The position numbers and the translations under genes are program-made. Below, piece by piece: positions 25,393 to 34,652 of a stretch of DNA of 64,000 nt. Below the pieces are notes generated by a model, which was not told the origin of the DNA, made no database searches, and saw only the letters and a list, made by a program, of their open reading frames with translations. The stretch is from CAZKBP01 sp964551015. Its GTDB lineage: Bacteria > Bacteroidota > Bacteroidia > Cytophagales > Microscillaceae. The stretch is taken from contig CAZKBP010000018.1 in assembly GCA_964551015.1 (NCBI GenBank), positions 1 through 64,000 of the forward strand, in the 5' to 3' direction. Numbering within the stretch: the first letter of the stretch is position 1; the number at the start of each line of letters is the position of its first letter.

Positions 25393-26301
25393 TCAGATCG
25401 TGGCAATAAAGGCTTTGTGACGAACTTTCTGATAGAGTAGCCACAAACCCATCAACCATGCTATGACCAATATTGTGGGCAGAAGAAACATTTCTATCGC
25501 CAAAGGTAACTTGATCCACCTTAACAAAGGAATATAAAGCCAAGCTCCTAAAGCAAAGTAGAAGATACGGTTTACACCCAGATTTGTATCTTCATTCCAC
25601 AAAGATTTAAAGAAGTCGAGGCCTGTAAATAAGAATAAAACCTGCAAAGTCCCTTCATAAAAAAGCAGGCCATAATAGCTTATTTCCGCGTGATTTGTAT
25701 CTTTTAGAAGTGTCTGAGATATTGATTGATCGATCCAGAATGAAATGAAGGCATGCGTACCGAGTAGAAATAAAAAGGTGATTAAAGCAACTCCACTCAG
25801 ATAAGGATGTTTATATAGTTTTTGTAATGCTCTTCTGAAAACCGTTTTTCTCTCTTGGTAAAATACATATAAACCATACGCCCAAGAAAGTAACCCCAAA
25901 ACCAGAACAACTAAGCTAAACCTATCGTACCAAATTCCTCGCAGACCTAATCCGTAATATATCCCAAGGCAAAATGTATTAAACAGCACCAGATAAAGCA
26001 GTGCCCCGCTGAGAAAGCTTAGCACGCCCACACAAAAAAAAGTGATACGTTCCCAGATCATTTTAGGACGATTTTTTTCCCGATACTGTGCGATTAATAA
26101 ATGTACTTCGCCTACCTGCGTGGTAGCCTGTTCAAAGGCCAGTTTTTCTTCTAAATTTTGCTCTAAACCATATTCTATGGCGGTGCGTAGGTGATCTTCT
26201 AGCTCCATTAGATCACCATCCGTGAAAACTTCGCTATTACAAAGCAGCGTCAGCCAATTCTGAATCGCTTTTTCTAGGTCAAATTGAGAGGTTGATTCCA
26301 T
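25393..26301 (-). CDS. Membrane protein with N-terminal permease-prefix (HAAS-like) domain
   Basis: A 302-residue protein. The first 75 residues (DLEKAIQNWLTLL, TDGDLMELEDHLRTAIEYGL) form the helical prefix found on many membrane proteins that partner PadR regulators. About six membrane helices follow from residue 85. The start overlaps the PadR gene by 28 nt, so the pair is translationally coupled. PadR-membrane protein pairs usually act as a regulator with its target; the function of this membrane protein is unknown. Confidence 0.7.
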   Translation of the reverse strand: MESTSQFDLEKAIQNWLTLLCNSEVFTDGDLMELEDHLRTAIEYGLEQNLEEKLAFEQATTQVGEVHLLIAQYREKNRPKMIWERITFFCVGVLSFLSGALLYLVLFNTFCLGIYYGLGLRGIWYDRFSLVVLVLGLLSWAYGLYVFYQERKTVFRRALQKLYKHPYLSGVALITFLFLLGTHAFISFWIDQSISQTLLKDTNHAEISYYGLLFYEGTLQVLFLFTGLDFFKSLWNEDTNLGVNRIFYFALGAWLYIPLLRWIKLPLAIEMFLLPTILVIAWLMGLWLLYQKVRHKAFIATI

Positions 26302-26618
26302 AATTTATTCAAAGTTTGGGTAATGAGATGCCAATTTTCTTTTTCAGAAGCCAGCTGGGCACGGCCTTTTAGGGTAAGCTGATAATATTTACGCTTGCGG
26401 TCATTTTCAGCCATCCGCCATTCAGATTGAATCCATTGTTTACGTTCCAGCTTATGTAAAATGGGATAAAGCATACCATCCGTCCAAGTAATTTCACCTC
26501 CCGAAAGGGTTTTCACCTTTTGGATAATTTCATAACCATAGCTCTCTCCTTTGGCCAAAATGGAAAGAATCAAGGCGGTAGAGGAGGCCGCGGTAAGTTC
26601 TTTGGAAAGTTTAGACAT
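26274..26618 (-). CDS. PadR family transcriptional regulator
   Basis: From the ATG at 26618 the protein has 114 residues; the longer frame to 26672 would run through the operator-like palindrome and is unlikely. The winged helix shows SSTALILSILAKGESYGYEIIQKV, then TDGMLYPILHKLERKQWIQSEW, then KRKYYQLTLKGRAQL, all characteristic of PadR. It is followed by the overlapping membrane-protein gene. Autoregulation is suggested by the palindrome 9 nt upstream. Confidence 0.92.
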   Translation of the reverse strand: MSKLSKELTAASSTALILSILAKGESYGYEIIQKVKTLSGGEITWTDGMLYPILHKLERKQWIQSEWRMAENDRKRKYYQLTLKGRAQLASEKENWHLITQTLNKLWNQPLNLT

Positions 26619-26626
26619 ACCTTGTA

Positions 26627-26657
26627 GTTCTATGTACTTTACAAGTATACGTAGAAC
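26627..26657. promoter_or_regulatory. Candidate PadR operator
   Basis: GTTCTATGTA and TACGTAGAAC form 10-bp arms with one mismatch, separated by 11 bp, just upstream of the padR-like start codon. PadR-type operators are typically such ATGT/ACAT-like palindromes at the regulator's own promoter; binding is inferred. Confidence 0.55.
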
Positions 26658-26750
26658 TTCAATGTATGGCAAATATTCCTTGTTAAATTTTACTAAAAAC
26701 CTGATAAAAAAGCCTCTGCGTGGTTTTCGAAGTTTATAACTAAAATTATT

Positions 26751-26758
26751 TATCTTTG
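26751..26758 (+). promoter_or_regulatory. Bacteroidota-type -7 element upstream of trpS
   Basis: TATCTTTG fits the -7 consensus TAnnTTTG of the Bacteroidota primary sigma factor, 39 nt before the trpS ATG. I see no clear -33 TTTG at the right distance. Confidence 0.4.
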
Positions 26759-26797
26759 ACTTGCCGAAATTAGATCGTCACCCTAAAGCTAAATCAG

Positions 26798-27778
26798 ATG
26801 ACAAGAATTCTCACGGGTATTCAAAGCTCTGGAAAACCACACTTGGGCAATGCCTTGGGAGCCATCCAGCCCGCCGTTGCCTTGGCCGAAAAAGAAGAAA
26901 ATGACTCTTTTCTCTTCATCGCAGATATGCACTCACTCACGAGCATACGCGATGCCCAAACCAGAATAGACAACGTAAATGCCGTAGCCGCAGCTTGGCT
27001 AGCCTTTGGCTTTGATACCGAGAAGAACACTTTCTACCGTCAATCCAGAGTAGCAGAGGTTACCGAATTGACTTGGTATCTTTTCTGTTTTGCTTCTTAC
27101 AATCGCTTGCGCTTGGCGCATTCTTTCAAAGACAAATCAGAAAAAGTGGGCGAAGAAAATATCAACGCGGGCATTTATGCTTATCCGGTTTTGATGGCAG
27201 CTGATATTTTGCTCTATGATGCCGAGATTGTTCCCGTAGGGAAAGATCAGAAACAACATTTAGAAATTACCCGTGACCTTGCTCAGCGCGTCAATAGCTT
27301 TTATGAAGAAGAGGTATTTGTACTCCCCGAAGCCCAAATTGATGAAAACGTGATGACCATCCCCGGTACCGACGGGCAGAAGATGAGCAAATCTTATGGC
27401 AATACCATCGACCTGTTCATTCCTGAAAAACAATTAAAAAAACAGGTGATGAGCATCCAAACCGATAGCACCCCCCTCGAGGAACCCAAAAATCCAGACA
27501 CTTGTAATGTGTTTCAATTGTACGCACTCCTCGCCGACGAGGGTCAAATCCAAGCTATGCGAGCCAACTATGAAGGGGGCAATTACGGCTATGGTCATGC
27601 CAAAAAAGAACTCCTAGGTTTGATTTTAGATCAATACGCGGAGCCACGCGAGGCTTACAATTACTACATGGAAAATCTGGACGAACTGAACCGTCGCCTG
27701 GAAGTGGGTGAAGCCAAGGCGCGTTACGTAGCGCGTGAAGTGCTGGATCGAGTGCGGAAGGTCATGGGCTTTGCTTGA
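26798..27778 (+). CDS. trpS: Tryptophanyl-tRNA synthetase
   Basis: Charges tRNA-Trp with tryptophan. It is a class I synthetase of 326 residues, normal for bacterial TrpRS. The HIGH-type motif is seen as PHLGN in TGIQSSGKPHLGNALGA, and KMSKS as GQKMSKSYGN. MAADILLYDAEIVPVGKDQKQHLE is the family's tryptophan/ATP site region. It is monocistronic, with MscS starting about 170 nt later. Confidence 0.97.
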   Translation: MTRILTGIQSSGKPHLGNALGAIQPAVALAEKEENDSFLFIADMHSLTSIRDAQTRIDNVNAVAAAWLAFGFDTEKNTFYRQSRVAEVTELTWYLFCFASYNRLRLAHSFKDKSEKVGEENINAGIYAYPVLMAADILLYDAEIVPVGKDQKQHLEITRDLAQRVNSFYEEEVFVLPEAQIDENVMTIPGTDGQKMSKSYGNTIDLFIPEKQLKKQVMSIQTDSTPLEEPKNPDTCNVFQLYALLADEGQIQAMRANYEGGNYGYGHAKKELLGLILDQYAEPREAYNYYMENLDELNRRLEVGEAKARYVAREVLDRVRKVMGFA

Positions 27779-27893
27779 TTTTTGGCGGTAGGCTCTTTCT
27801 CATCCTTTTACTTTGACTCGTTCAAGCATCCTTCGCCTGAGCTAAGCGGGAGCATTATTGAATCTTTTCCTTTACAAAATCCGTTTCCCGCCT

Positions 27894-27901
27894 TAATTTT
27901 G
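27894..27901 (+). promoter_or_regulatory. Candidate -7 element of the MscS gene
   Basis: TAATTTTG fits TAnnTTTG and lies 50 nt before the start codon at 27951. The -33 box is not clear. Confidence 0.35.
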
Positions 27902-27950
27902 TATAGAAAGAGAAAAAGACTGATCAAACTCTGAAACCCCAATCTAAAAT

Positions 27951-29666
27951 ATGATGTGGAAAAATCTACACTGCCTCAGCTTACTTCTTACCTGTATTTT
28001 TTTATACTTCTTCTCGCCCCTTGATCTTCAGGCTCAGGATGAAATGCCAGCAGAAGACAGCTATACGCTCGAGTCCCCTTACCATACGGTTTATACTTTT
28101 CTGGATAATTTACAGTCGGATAATTTTAACCCAGCCATTGCCGCTCGCACCTTAAACGCGGAAGGCTACAGTGCTAAAGAGAAAGAGGACTTGGCGGTCA
28201 AGCTACAACAAATTTTAGATGGTAAGGGTTTATTGGTAGACCTAGACGAGCTACCGCGCAACCCTGACTACAAAGATACTACCGCCAACAACCAAGAGCG
28301 TTACACGCTGTTTGCCAGCATGCCAAAGATTTACTTAGAGAAGGAAGGCAATGTCTGGCTCTTCTCCTCCAAAACAGTGAGCTCGATCGCGCAAATTCAC
28401 CGAGAGGTTTATCCTTTTGGATTAGACATGCTACTCGAGATGATTCCTAAGGGGGCTAATCAGAAATTTCTAGGACTGAGTCTGTGGCAATACATAGGGA
28501 TTCTCATTCTGGCCGTATTGGCTTTTGTTTTACACAGATTGCTGACTTATTTTTTTGGGGTGGTTCTGTTGCGTTTCACTTCTCGTATAGGACGTAAAGA
28601 TATTGGACAGAAGCTGGTACAGCCCGTAGCTCGTCCGGCGAGCCTACTGGTGTTGTTTGCTACCTTGACCGCAATCGTTCCAGTTTTGGGTTTGCCCGTC
28701 GGGTTCAATCGCTTTATCCTGTTGGTATTCAATATTTCTATTCCTGTATTCGTGATCGTGATTGCGATGAATTTGGTAGACTTCGTGAGTAATTATCTCA
28801 TCAGGGCGGCCGAGCGAACAGAGAGCACTCTAGACGATCAATTGATTCCCTTGGCTAAGAAAAGCTTAAAAATCATCATCGTGATTCTTGGGATCATTTA
28901 CATCCTGCAATCCTTAGAGTTTAACATCACGGCTTTACTCACAGGACTCTCCATTGGTACTTTGGCATTTGCTTTGGCCGCGCAGGATACGATCAAAAAT
29001 TTATTTGGCTCGGTTACCATTTTCTTGGATCGTCCTTTTCAGGTGGGCGATTGGATTACGGCCTCAGGGATTGATGGTACAGTAGAAGAAGTAGGCTTTC
29101 GTTCTACCAGAGTACGAACCTTTTATAATTCGCTGATCTATGTGCCAAATGGTAAATTAGCGGATATGGTCATCGATAATATGGGCTTGCGCCAATATCG
29201 CCGCTTCCGCACGACCTTAGCCATTACCTACGACACCCCTCCCGAACTGATTAATGCTTTTGTAGATGGAATTCGCCAGATTATTCAAGAACATCCTGAT
29301 ACCCGCAAGGATTACTATCACGTGTATCTGAATAGTTTTGGAGCAGCTTCCTTGGATGTGTTGTTTTATGCTTTTTTCTCAGTACCAGATTGGGCCGCCG
29401 AGTTGAAGGCTCGACACGAAGTCATGATGGCCATCATTCGCTTGGCCAAACAGTTAGGAGTTCGTTTTGCCTTCCCGACGCAAACCATCCACATAGAAGA
29501 TCTACCGGGTCAACAAAGCCTTACCCCTCAATATCCACAAGAAGAACTCAAACCCAAACACCTGAACGAAAAGGTAGATATGTTCATTTCTGACTACTAC
29601 AGCCGCCCTCGTAAGGTCAGTCCATATTTAGGTAAAGACTCAGGGATTAATGAGGATGATAGTTAG
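27951..29666 (+). CDS. MscS family mechanosensitive ion channel
   Basis: A 571-residue inner-membrane channel that opens under membrane tension. It has a signal peptide (LLLTCIFLYFFSPLDLQAQ), a periplasmic part of about 150 residues, about five membrane helices between residues 180 and 350, and the MscS core: LSIGTLAFALAAQDTIKNLFGSVTIFLDRPFQVGDWI (pore helix and beta domain). A cytoplasmic tail of about 60 residues follows the C-terminal alpha/beta part. It is larger than E. coli MscS because of the periplasmic extension. Convergent with the DUF5686 gene, 20 nt apart. Confidence 0.92.
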   Translation: MMWKNLHCLSLLLTCIFLYFFSPLDLQAQDEMPAEDSYTLESPYHTVYTFLDNLQSDNFNPAIAARTLNAEGYSAKEKEDLAVKLQQILDGKGLLVDLDELPRNPDYKDTTANNQERYTLFASMPKIYLEKEGNVWLFSSKTVSSIAQIHREVYPFGLDMLLEMIPKGANQKFLGLSLWQYIGILILAVLAFVLHRLLTYFFGVVLLRFTSRIGRKDIGQKLVQPVARPASLLVLFATLTAIVPVLGLPVGFNRFILLVFNISIPVFVIVIAMNLVDFVSNYLIRAAERTESTLDDQLIPLAKKSLKIIIVILGIIYILQSLEFNITALLTGLSIGTLAFALAAQDTIKNLFGSVTIFLDRPFQVGDWITASGIDGTVEEVGFRSTRVRTFYNSLIYVPNGKLADMVIDNMGLRQYRRFRTTLAITYDTPPELINAFVDGIRQIIQEHPDTRKDYYHVYLNSFGAASLDVLFYAFFSVPDWAAELKARHEVMMAIIRLAKQLGVRFAFPTQTIHIEDLPGQQSLTPQYPQEELKPKHLNEKVDMFISDYYSRPRKVSPYLGKDSGINEDDS

Positions 29667-29686
29667 AAATTGCAGATTAGCATTCA

Positions 29687-32308
29687 CTACAAGCTCAAAC
29701 GACCCGTCACGAAGACACCAAACTTCCTTGCGTCAGGATTATCTCGGTAAGTGAGGCGATGGACGGCAGTTACTTGTAAAAATTTAAAGATATTGCTAAA
29801 TCCATAGCCAATCTCCACAAAGGGTTTACTACCCACGCCTCCCAAACTACGCGCCTGAATCAGAGGGTTGCCCGTTTCGTCAGTAGGTGGGGTCAGGTTC
29901 TGATTGGATGAGCGCAAGCCGCCGGTTACCATGTTGGCGAGGAAGACCGTACGTAATTTGAGTGCTCGTAATAAGGGAATACGATTTACAATCAAGCCTT
30001 CGAAATTATGCTCCACGTTGAGCATGGCATAGCGGTCATTCACAAATTCAATGTAGTTCAGCACATTAAATCCATTAAAATTATAAACAAAGCCACTATT
30101 CCCGACGGGTACAAAAAGTAAGGAAGCCGGCAAAGTGGAAGGAGTATATCCTCCTGAAAGTTGGTAATGTGTCCGTCCCAAGACTCCCAAACGTAGGTTT
30201 TGCTCTAACTTGGCTTCTATGCGATGATAATCAAAATCCCCATTCAAGAAATTTTTTATCCCTAGGCTGTAACGTAGGGTTAGTGTGGGTAATTTCTTCG
30301 TGCCCGTGCTGATTCTTTGATTCCCCTGATAGAGAAAAGTTTCTTGCTTGGCTAATCGTAGCGAAAAGGTAAGATCAGTGCTGGTGTAACCCGTGGTGAG
30401 CGGAGAATCCTCATCGCCGGGAATCTCGAAGAAGGCAAAATCTCCGCCCTCCGAGCTAAATTCATAATTACGCAATCGCCCACTCAGAGTAACACCTTTT
30501 ACTAAATCAGTTTGCCCGAAAAAAGTAGTTTCTTTGGAAAAGAAAGGAGCTTGGTCGTCCAAATTTCCCCATCTTAATAAGGAAGACACCAAATCACTGA
30601 TTAGGAAATCATCTGAATTGACTCCAATCCGATCGATTTCTTCCCTCCTACGCACGCCGATTACAGTCCAATTATCTCGGGAAGGGATATATCTAAATTG
30701 TGCCTGATACTTGAAGCGTTCATCCAGCGTACCGTAAGCTAAATAGCCACTAAACTCGATCTGATCGCTGAAGTCAATATTGGTTCTGGCACCCAATTGG
30801 AGGCGATGTCCTTCCACATTGTTGTAGGTATAGAGATTAAGAATATGCCCGAGTTCTACTTTTCCAATTTTTTGATAGCCAGACAAGCCCGTGCTAATCG
30901 CTTCTGTCCAGACCTTGACTCCTTTGATTTTCCGTAAGGAATCAATCATCACGTAAGTCTTTTTCTCTTCCTGAGATACGGTATCTGGTCTGATCTTTTC
31001 CCAATAGGTTTCCTGATGATTGTAAGCATCGGCATCGAGGGTAAAATCCTCATCAAAAAAACCGGGTCTGTAAGGCTGATTGATCTTAAAATCTCGATTA
31101 ATCACATAGAATTTAGCAACCAGGCCCAGAGAACTTTTCAAAAACTCGGTGACATCCACGGTTACTTCTACTCTTTTAGGAAGCCAAGCCCCTGAGTCCA
31201 GCCTTTCTAATTCTTGATACAACTGAATGCCCTCGATAAAATTGATATTCGCCCCTTTGTCAATGCTGGCATCCACTTTGGTCAGGGCATAGCTTGCCGT
31301 GTCAATCCAAATCGAGCCTTTGAAAGCCAAATCTTGAGGATGCTTGGGTTGCATATCGATGCGATAGCTCATGTGCTTGCCCACCTGGACAGTATCTACC
31401 AATTGATAATCATAATAAAGCTTCCAATTGTCAGAAATGGGAGAAATAAAATCTTTGGTGAGGATGGTCATCCAATTTTTATAGAAATTATACTCTTGAA
31501 ATTGCCCTCCCGAAAGCTTAGCCGTAAAACGCCCACGGCGAAAACCAATCCCGTTGATTTTATGCTTGAGCAATTCTTCTTTGATCCGTTCGGGCTGGCT
31601 CTGGTAGTGGTGCTTAGAAGCCACCTCGGAGATCACGATAGGAATCAAATCCTGGCCCTTGTCTCCTTTGAGCTCACCGATGCTGTCCAGAGTAGATTTG
31701 ATCTGACGTAAAAGCTTGCGATCTTCTATATTTTCGGGAATGTTATCTAAGAAAAGCTCAATTTTGATATAGCTATCGTGCTGATAGCTTTGAAGTTGGC
31801 GTTTGTCGTGCTCTTTTTTGTGGGCAATCACCTCTTTCATGATTTGAATCACGGGTTCTTCATAGCCTCCTGCTTTCACGACGATATCCTGAAGTTGAAT
31901 ACCGTCGGGTTGGAGTCGGAAGGTGATTGCTTGTTGCTTGGATCGAGTATCCAATACCTGGAAAGCCTTTTGGTAGCCTAAAAAGGAAGCCACCAAAGTA
32001 TCCAAGGCGATAGAAGATTCCAAAGCAAAATTTCCGTCCAGATCCGAAGTTGTACCTATTTGGGGATTCGCTTTATAATAAATATTAGCAAAAGGAATCG
32101 GCTCGCCATTCTGTGCATCTAAAACCTTTCCTTGGGTCAGGTAAGTTTGGGATTTCAGTGAAACAGGTTGACATAAAAAATACAGAAATCCCAGCAAAAA
32201 GCTCAAAAAATGTGTATATGTTCTCAAGGCTGTTGTTTCAAGTTTAAAAAAATACAAAAAAATAAAGCCAGTCTTATCAAGAACGCTCGTTCCTATTACA
32301 TTAAGCAT
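29687..32308 (-). CDS. DUF5686 family outer-membrane protein with carboxypeptidase-regulatory-like domain
   Basis: An 873-residue precursor; a TTG at 32227 is an alternative start with a tighter signal peptide (846 residues). After the signal comes a CarboxypepD-reg-like beta-sandwich (about 55-140: GKVLDAQNGEPIPFANIYYK, GTTSDLDGNFAL), then the DUF5686 region, and many alternating strands to the end that suggest a beta-barrel like TonB-dependent receptors but without a plug. The last residues TYRDNPDARKFGVFVTGRLSL look like a barrel end strand. Substrate is unknown. No TonB box or SusD partner is adjacent. Confidence 0.75.
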   Translation of the reverse strand: MLNVIGTSVLDKTGFIFLYFFKLETTALRTYTHFLSFLLGFLYFLCQPVSLKSQTYLTQGKVLDAQNGEPIPFANIYYKANPQIGTTSDLDGNFALESSIALDTLVASFLGYQKAFQVLDTRSKQQAITFRLQPDGIQLQDIVVKAGGYEEPVIQIMKEVIAHKKEHDKRQLQSYQHDSYIKIELFLDNIPENIEDRKLLRQIKSTLDSIGELKGDKGQDLIPIVISEVASKHHYQSQPERIKEELLKHKINGIGFRRGRFTAKLSGGQFQEYNFYKNWMTILTKDFISPISDNWKLYYDYQLVDTVQVGKHMSYRIDMQPKHPQDLAFKGSIWIDTASYALTKVDASIDKGANINFIEGIQLYQELERLDSGAWLPKRVEVTVDVTEFLKSSLGLVAKFYVINRDFKINQPYRPGFFDEDFTLDADAYNHQETYWEKIRPDTVSQEEKKTYVMIDSLRKIKGVKVWTEAISTGLSGYQKIGKVELGHILNLYTYNNVEGHRLQLGARTNIDFSDQIEFSGYLAYGTLDERFKYQAQFRYIPSRDNWTVIGVRRREEIDRIGVNSDDFLISDLVSSLLRWGNLDDQAPFFSKETTFFGQTDLVKGVTLSGRLRNYEFSSEGGDFAFFEIPGDEDSPLTTGYTSTDLTFSLRLAKQETFLYQGNQRISTGTKKLPTLTLRYSLGIKNFLNGDFDYHRIEAKLEQNLRLGVLGRTHYQLSGGYTPSTLPASLLFVPVGNSGFVYNFNGFNVLNYIEFVNDRYAMLNVEHNFEGLIVNRIPLLRALKLRTVFLANMVTGGLRSSNQNLTPPTDETGNPLIQARSLGGVGSKPFVEIGYGFSNIFKFLQVTAVHRLTYRDNPDARKFGVFVTGRLSL

Positions 32309-32485
32309 CTTGATTTGGTTCGAGTAGATATTTTAATTATTTGTTAATTATCAATATAACTGTATTAAGATCAAACCTTCTTGTGAAAGTTTAAGAATTA
32401 ACAAATACTTCAAAATAGGCAACCCTTTGCTAGCCGAGTAGGTCTTTCTAAAAAACTAGGAACATTGTTTTAGGGGTAAATACGG

Positions 32486-32524
32486 CACGGCTAGCACTTC
32501 TTCGGAGGGTGCGAACTGTGCCTT
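32486..32524 (-). terminator. Possible terminator of the glycosyltransferase gene
   Basis: On the minus strand GGCAC with GCAC pairs with GTGC and GTGCC across an internal loop, just after the stop at 32545. The stem is interrupted and the T-run is poor, so the call is weak. Confidence 0.35.
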
Positions 32525-32544
32525 TTACTTGCTAAGAAGGGAGA

Positions 32545-33579
32545 TTATTTAGAGTGCGCCACTTTCCGGTAAAACTGATACCACCCGTGCAATTTTATTT
32601 TTTTCTGGGCTAGCCATAGGATCAAATTGGTGATGCCATCTTTGGCCGAAGGGCGAACTTGCTCTAGTAAATCTTCAAATTGGAAAACGAGATCAAAATC
32701 CTGAGCAAAGAAAGCTTGTCTGAGGTGATATTTGATACAAATCGCCAAGGCTTGGTCGTCGGCTTCGGTCTGGTTCAGTTGTGCGGCCTTGCGGCATACT
32801 TCCAAAGTAGAACGTAGATGCGCATTCTGCCCTTTGGTATAAAAGTGAGTAGCGTGAGATTTTTTCACGATCCTTCTCAAAGTCGTGATCGTATCTTGAT
32901 AATAATAAGGATATTTACGTGCCGATCTTACCCAAAAATCAAAATCTTCATAGCTTAGGCTCTCGTCGTAGCCCTGTAAGTCTTCCAATACTTCTCGTCG
33001 CATCATCATGGTGGGGCTGCATATAAAGTATTTTTTGAGAATAGCTTGGTAAATATCTCCCGAAGGTACGTCTACCTTGCTCATCCGGCGAGAGTCAATG
33101 GGATAATGATAACGTAGCATTTTCCCCGCTTCATCAATCTCGATGGCATTGCTAAACATCACCCCGTAAGCGGTGCCGATGCGCCCGAAAGTTTGTACCT
33201 GTTGCGCCAAACGGTCGTCTAGCATCACATCATCAGTGGCAAAATCAATGATATATTTACCTTTAGATAGGGTAAAGGCTCGATTAAAAGCCGCGCAATT
33301 CCCTAGATTTTGCTCGTTTTGGATAAATTCTACCCGAAAGTGCTGCGGAATTTTATGATAGGTATTTTTGGCATATGCCTCCCGATACTGGTCAATCTCT
33401 TGGATAAAAGCTTGAATCTTTGCGACACTTCCATCCTCGCTGGCATCGTCTACAATGATCATCTCAAAATGCGGATAAGATTGAAAAAGCACCGATTGCA
33501 AGGCTTCTTTGACAAATCTTTCGTGGTTATAGCAAAGACAAATGACAGAGACAAGTGGGTATGCAGAGGTTTTGGGCAT
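32545..33579 (-). CDS. Glycosyltransferase family 2 protein
   Basis: A 344-residue cytoplasmic GT-A enzyme: VSVICLCYNHERFVKEALQSVL at the N-terminus, IIVDDASEDGS, and DFATDDVMLDDRLAQQV as the DxD-type metal site. EDFDFWVRSARKYPYYY is the typical ED-W base region. Sugar and acceptor are unknown; surface polysaccharide or glycoprotein synthesis is likely. The last 100 residues are a helical extension. The GNAT gene lies 66 nt upstream on the same strand. Confidence 0.9.
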   Translation of the reverse strand: MPKTSAYPLVSVICLCYNHERFVKEALQSVLFQSYPHFEMIIVDDASEDGSVAKIQAFIQEIDQYREAYAKNTYHKIPQHFRVEFIQNEQNLGNCAAFNRAFTLSKGKYIIDFATDDVMLDDRLAQQVQTFGRIGTAYGVMFSNAIEIDEAGKMLRYHYPIDSRRMSKVDVPSGDIYQAILKKYFICSPTMMMRREVLEDLQGYDESLSYEDFDFWVRSARKYPYYYQDTITTLRRIVKKSHATHFYTKGQNAHLRSTLEVCRKAAQLNQTEADDQALAICIKYHLRQAFFAQDFDLVFQFEDLLEQVRPSAKDGITNLILWLAQKKIKLHGWYQFYRKVAHSK

Positions 33580-33645
33580 TGGGTCAAAAGCTCCTAGAAG
33601 TTTTTAAATCAGGTTTTTCTTCGTTCCAAAATCAGAGTTTTGGAG

Positions 33646-34074
33646 CTATAAGATTTTCTCCAGATCAATGCGCGACTCGGCCACTTCGGCTCTTGGGCGA
33701 AAATCAACGATCTGGAAACCATCTTTGATGGCAAAAATAAGCATATTTCGGTGGCGATTGCGCGTGGTCAGCCGAATACTGCGGTAGCCTTGCTCTCTGG
33801 CCCATTGTTGCTGATACTCGGCCAAAGCCTTAGCCACTCCTTCTTGGCGAAACTCTGGATGCACGCCTCCCATCCAACTGTAAAAAGAGTTATCATCAAA
33901 ACGCTCGTAGCCCACTTTGAAACCTGCTGGAATGGCTTCTATTTCAGCGATTAGGATCAAATGCTTTGCTCGGTTCAAGCGGCGATGATATTCTTCAGCT
34001 CCATAAGGGTTCGTGAATTCAGGAATTTGTTTAGATAAAGCAACAATTTCTTCGATGCTGGCGGTGCGAATCAT
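33646..34074 (-). CDS. GNAT family N-acetyltransferase
   Basis: A 142-residue single-domain acetyltransferase. The acetyl-CoA motif appears as GGVHPEFRQEGVAKALAEYQQQWAREQGY (the usual Arg/Gln-x-x-Gly-x-Gly/Ala form), followed by IRLTTRNRHRNMLIFAIKDGF. The substrate cannot be inferred. It precedes the glycosyltransferase on the same strand and may be cotranscribed with it. Confidence 0.88.
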   Translation of the reverse strand: MIRTASIEEIVALSKQIPEFTNPYGAEEYHRRLNRAKHLILIAEIEAIPAGFKVGYERFDDNSFYSWMGGVHPEFRQEGVAKALAEYQQQWAREQGYRSIRLTTRNRHRNMLIFAIKDGFQIVDFRPRAEVAESRIDLEKIL

Positions 34075-34194
34075 AGGTGATTTATAATATGAAGATGGGT
34101 TTTCTATTTCAAAGATAGGGCAATCTCAGGATTTTTACCGCCCAATAACTAAAAAATATGCAACTTTTGATTTGTAATTTGCAATTTATAATTT

Positions 34195-34632
34195 TCAAAT
34201 CAACCGAGCCAAATAGAACCCCAGCAAGCCCAAGCGACCACTCCAAGCGAGGGTGCGTATCCAATTGACATTGACCAATTTTTGAATGAGGTGGAGGTCA
34301 AATCCGGCTTCTAGTTGGTTGTGAAGAGGAACCGCCATGAAAAAAGTATTAACCCAAACCACTAACACGAGTATTAGTTGTAAAAGATTGACCCACGCGG
34401 GCATCCAAGCGGGAGCCGTCCACCAGAGGGCAAAAGCCAGCCCCAGCTCGATCACCATGGGTAAAGCTACAATCAGGGTGATTCGCGCCGTATGAAAATG
34501 ATGAAAATCAAGAAAATCTGAAGAGGAGAATTTGGCAAAACTTGGATAATGTACCACTTGGATCGTCCAGATCAGCCCCGTTAGGTAGCCAGCCAAGAGG
34601 AGATTGGCTAGAAGTAAATATTTTCCATCCAT
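34195..34632 (-). CDS. Small four-helix membrane protein
   Basis: A 145-residue protein with four membrane helices (about 7-29, 50-70, 80-103, 122-142). It contains VHYPSFAKF and FHHFHTARITLIVALPMVIEL, with conserved-looking His residues in the first loop and second helix. The pattern vaguely recalls DUF1772/anthrone-oxygenase-like proteins, but I do not claim that family. It starts 20 nt after coaE on the same strand, so it is likely the last gene of the coaE operon. Confidence 0.6.
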   Translation of the reverse strand: MDGKYLLLANLLLAGYLTGLIWTIQVVHYPSFAKFSSSDFLDFHHFHTARITLIVALPMVIELGLAFALWWTAPAWMPAWVNLLQLILVLVVWVNTFFMAVPLHNQLEAGFDLHLIQKLVNVNWIRTLAWSGRLGLLGFYLARLI

Positions 34633-34652
34633 ACCTGCAAAAGAAGAAAAGC

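Noticed and set aside
31214..31711. 165-residue ORF opposite the DUF5686 gene
   Set aside because: Shadow of a coding strand with clear protein features on the other side.
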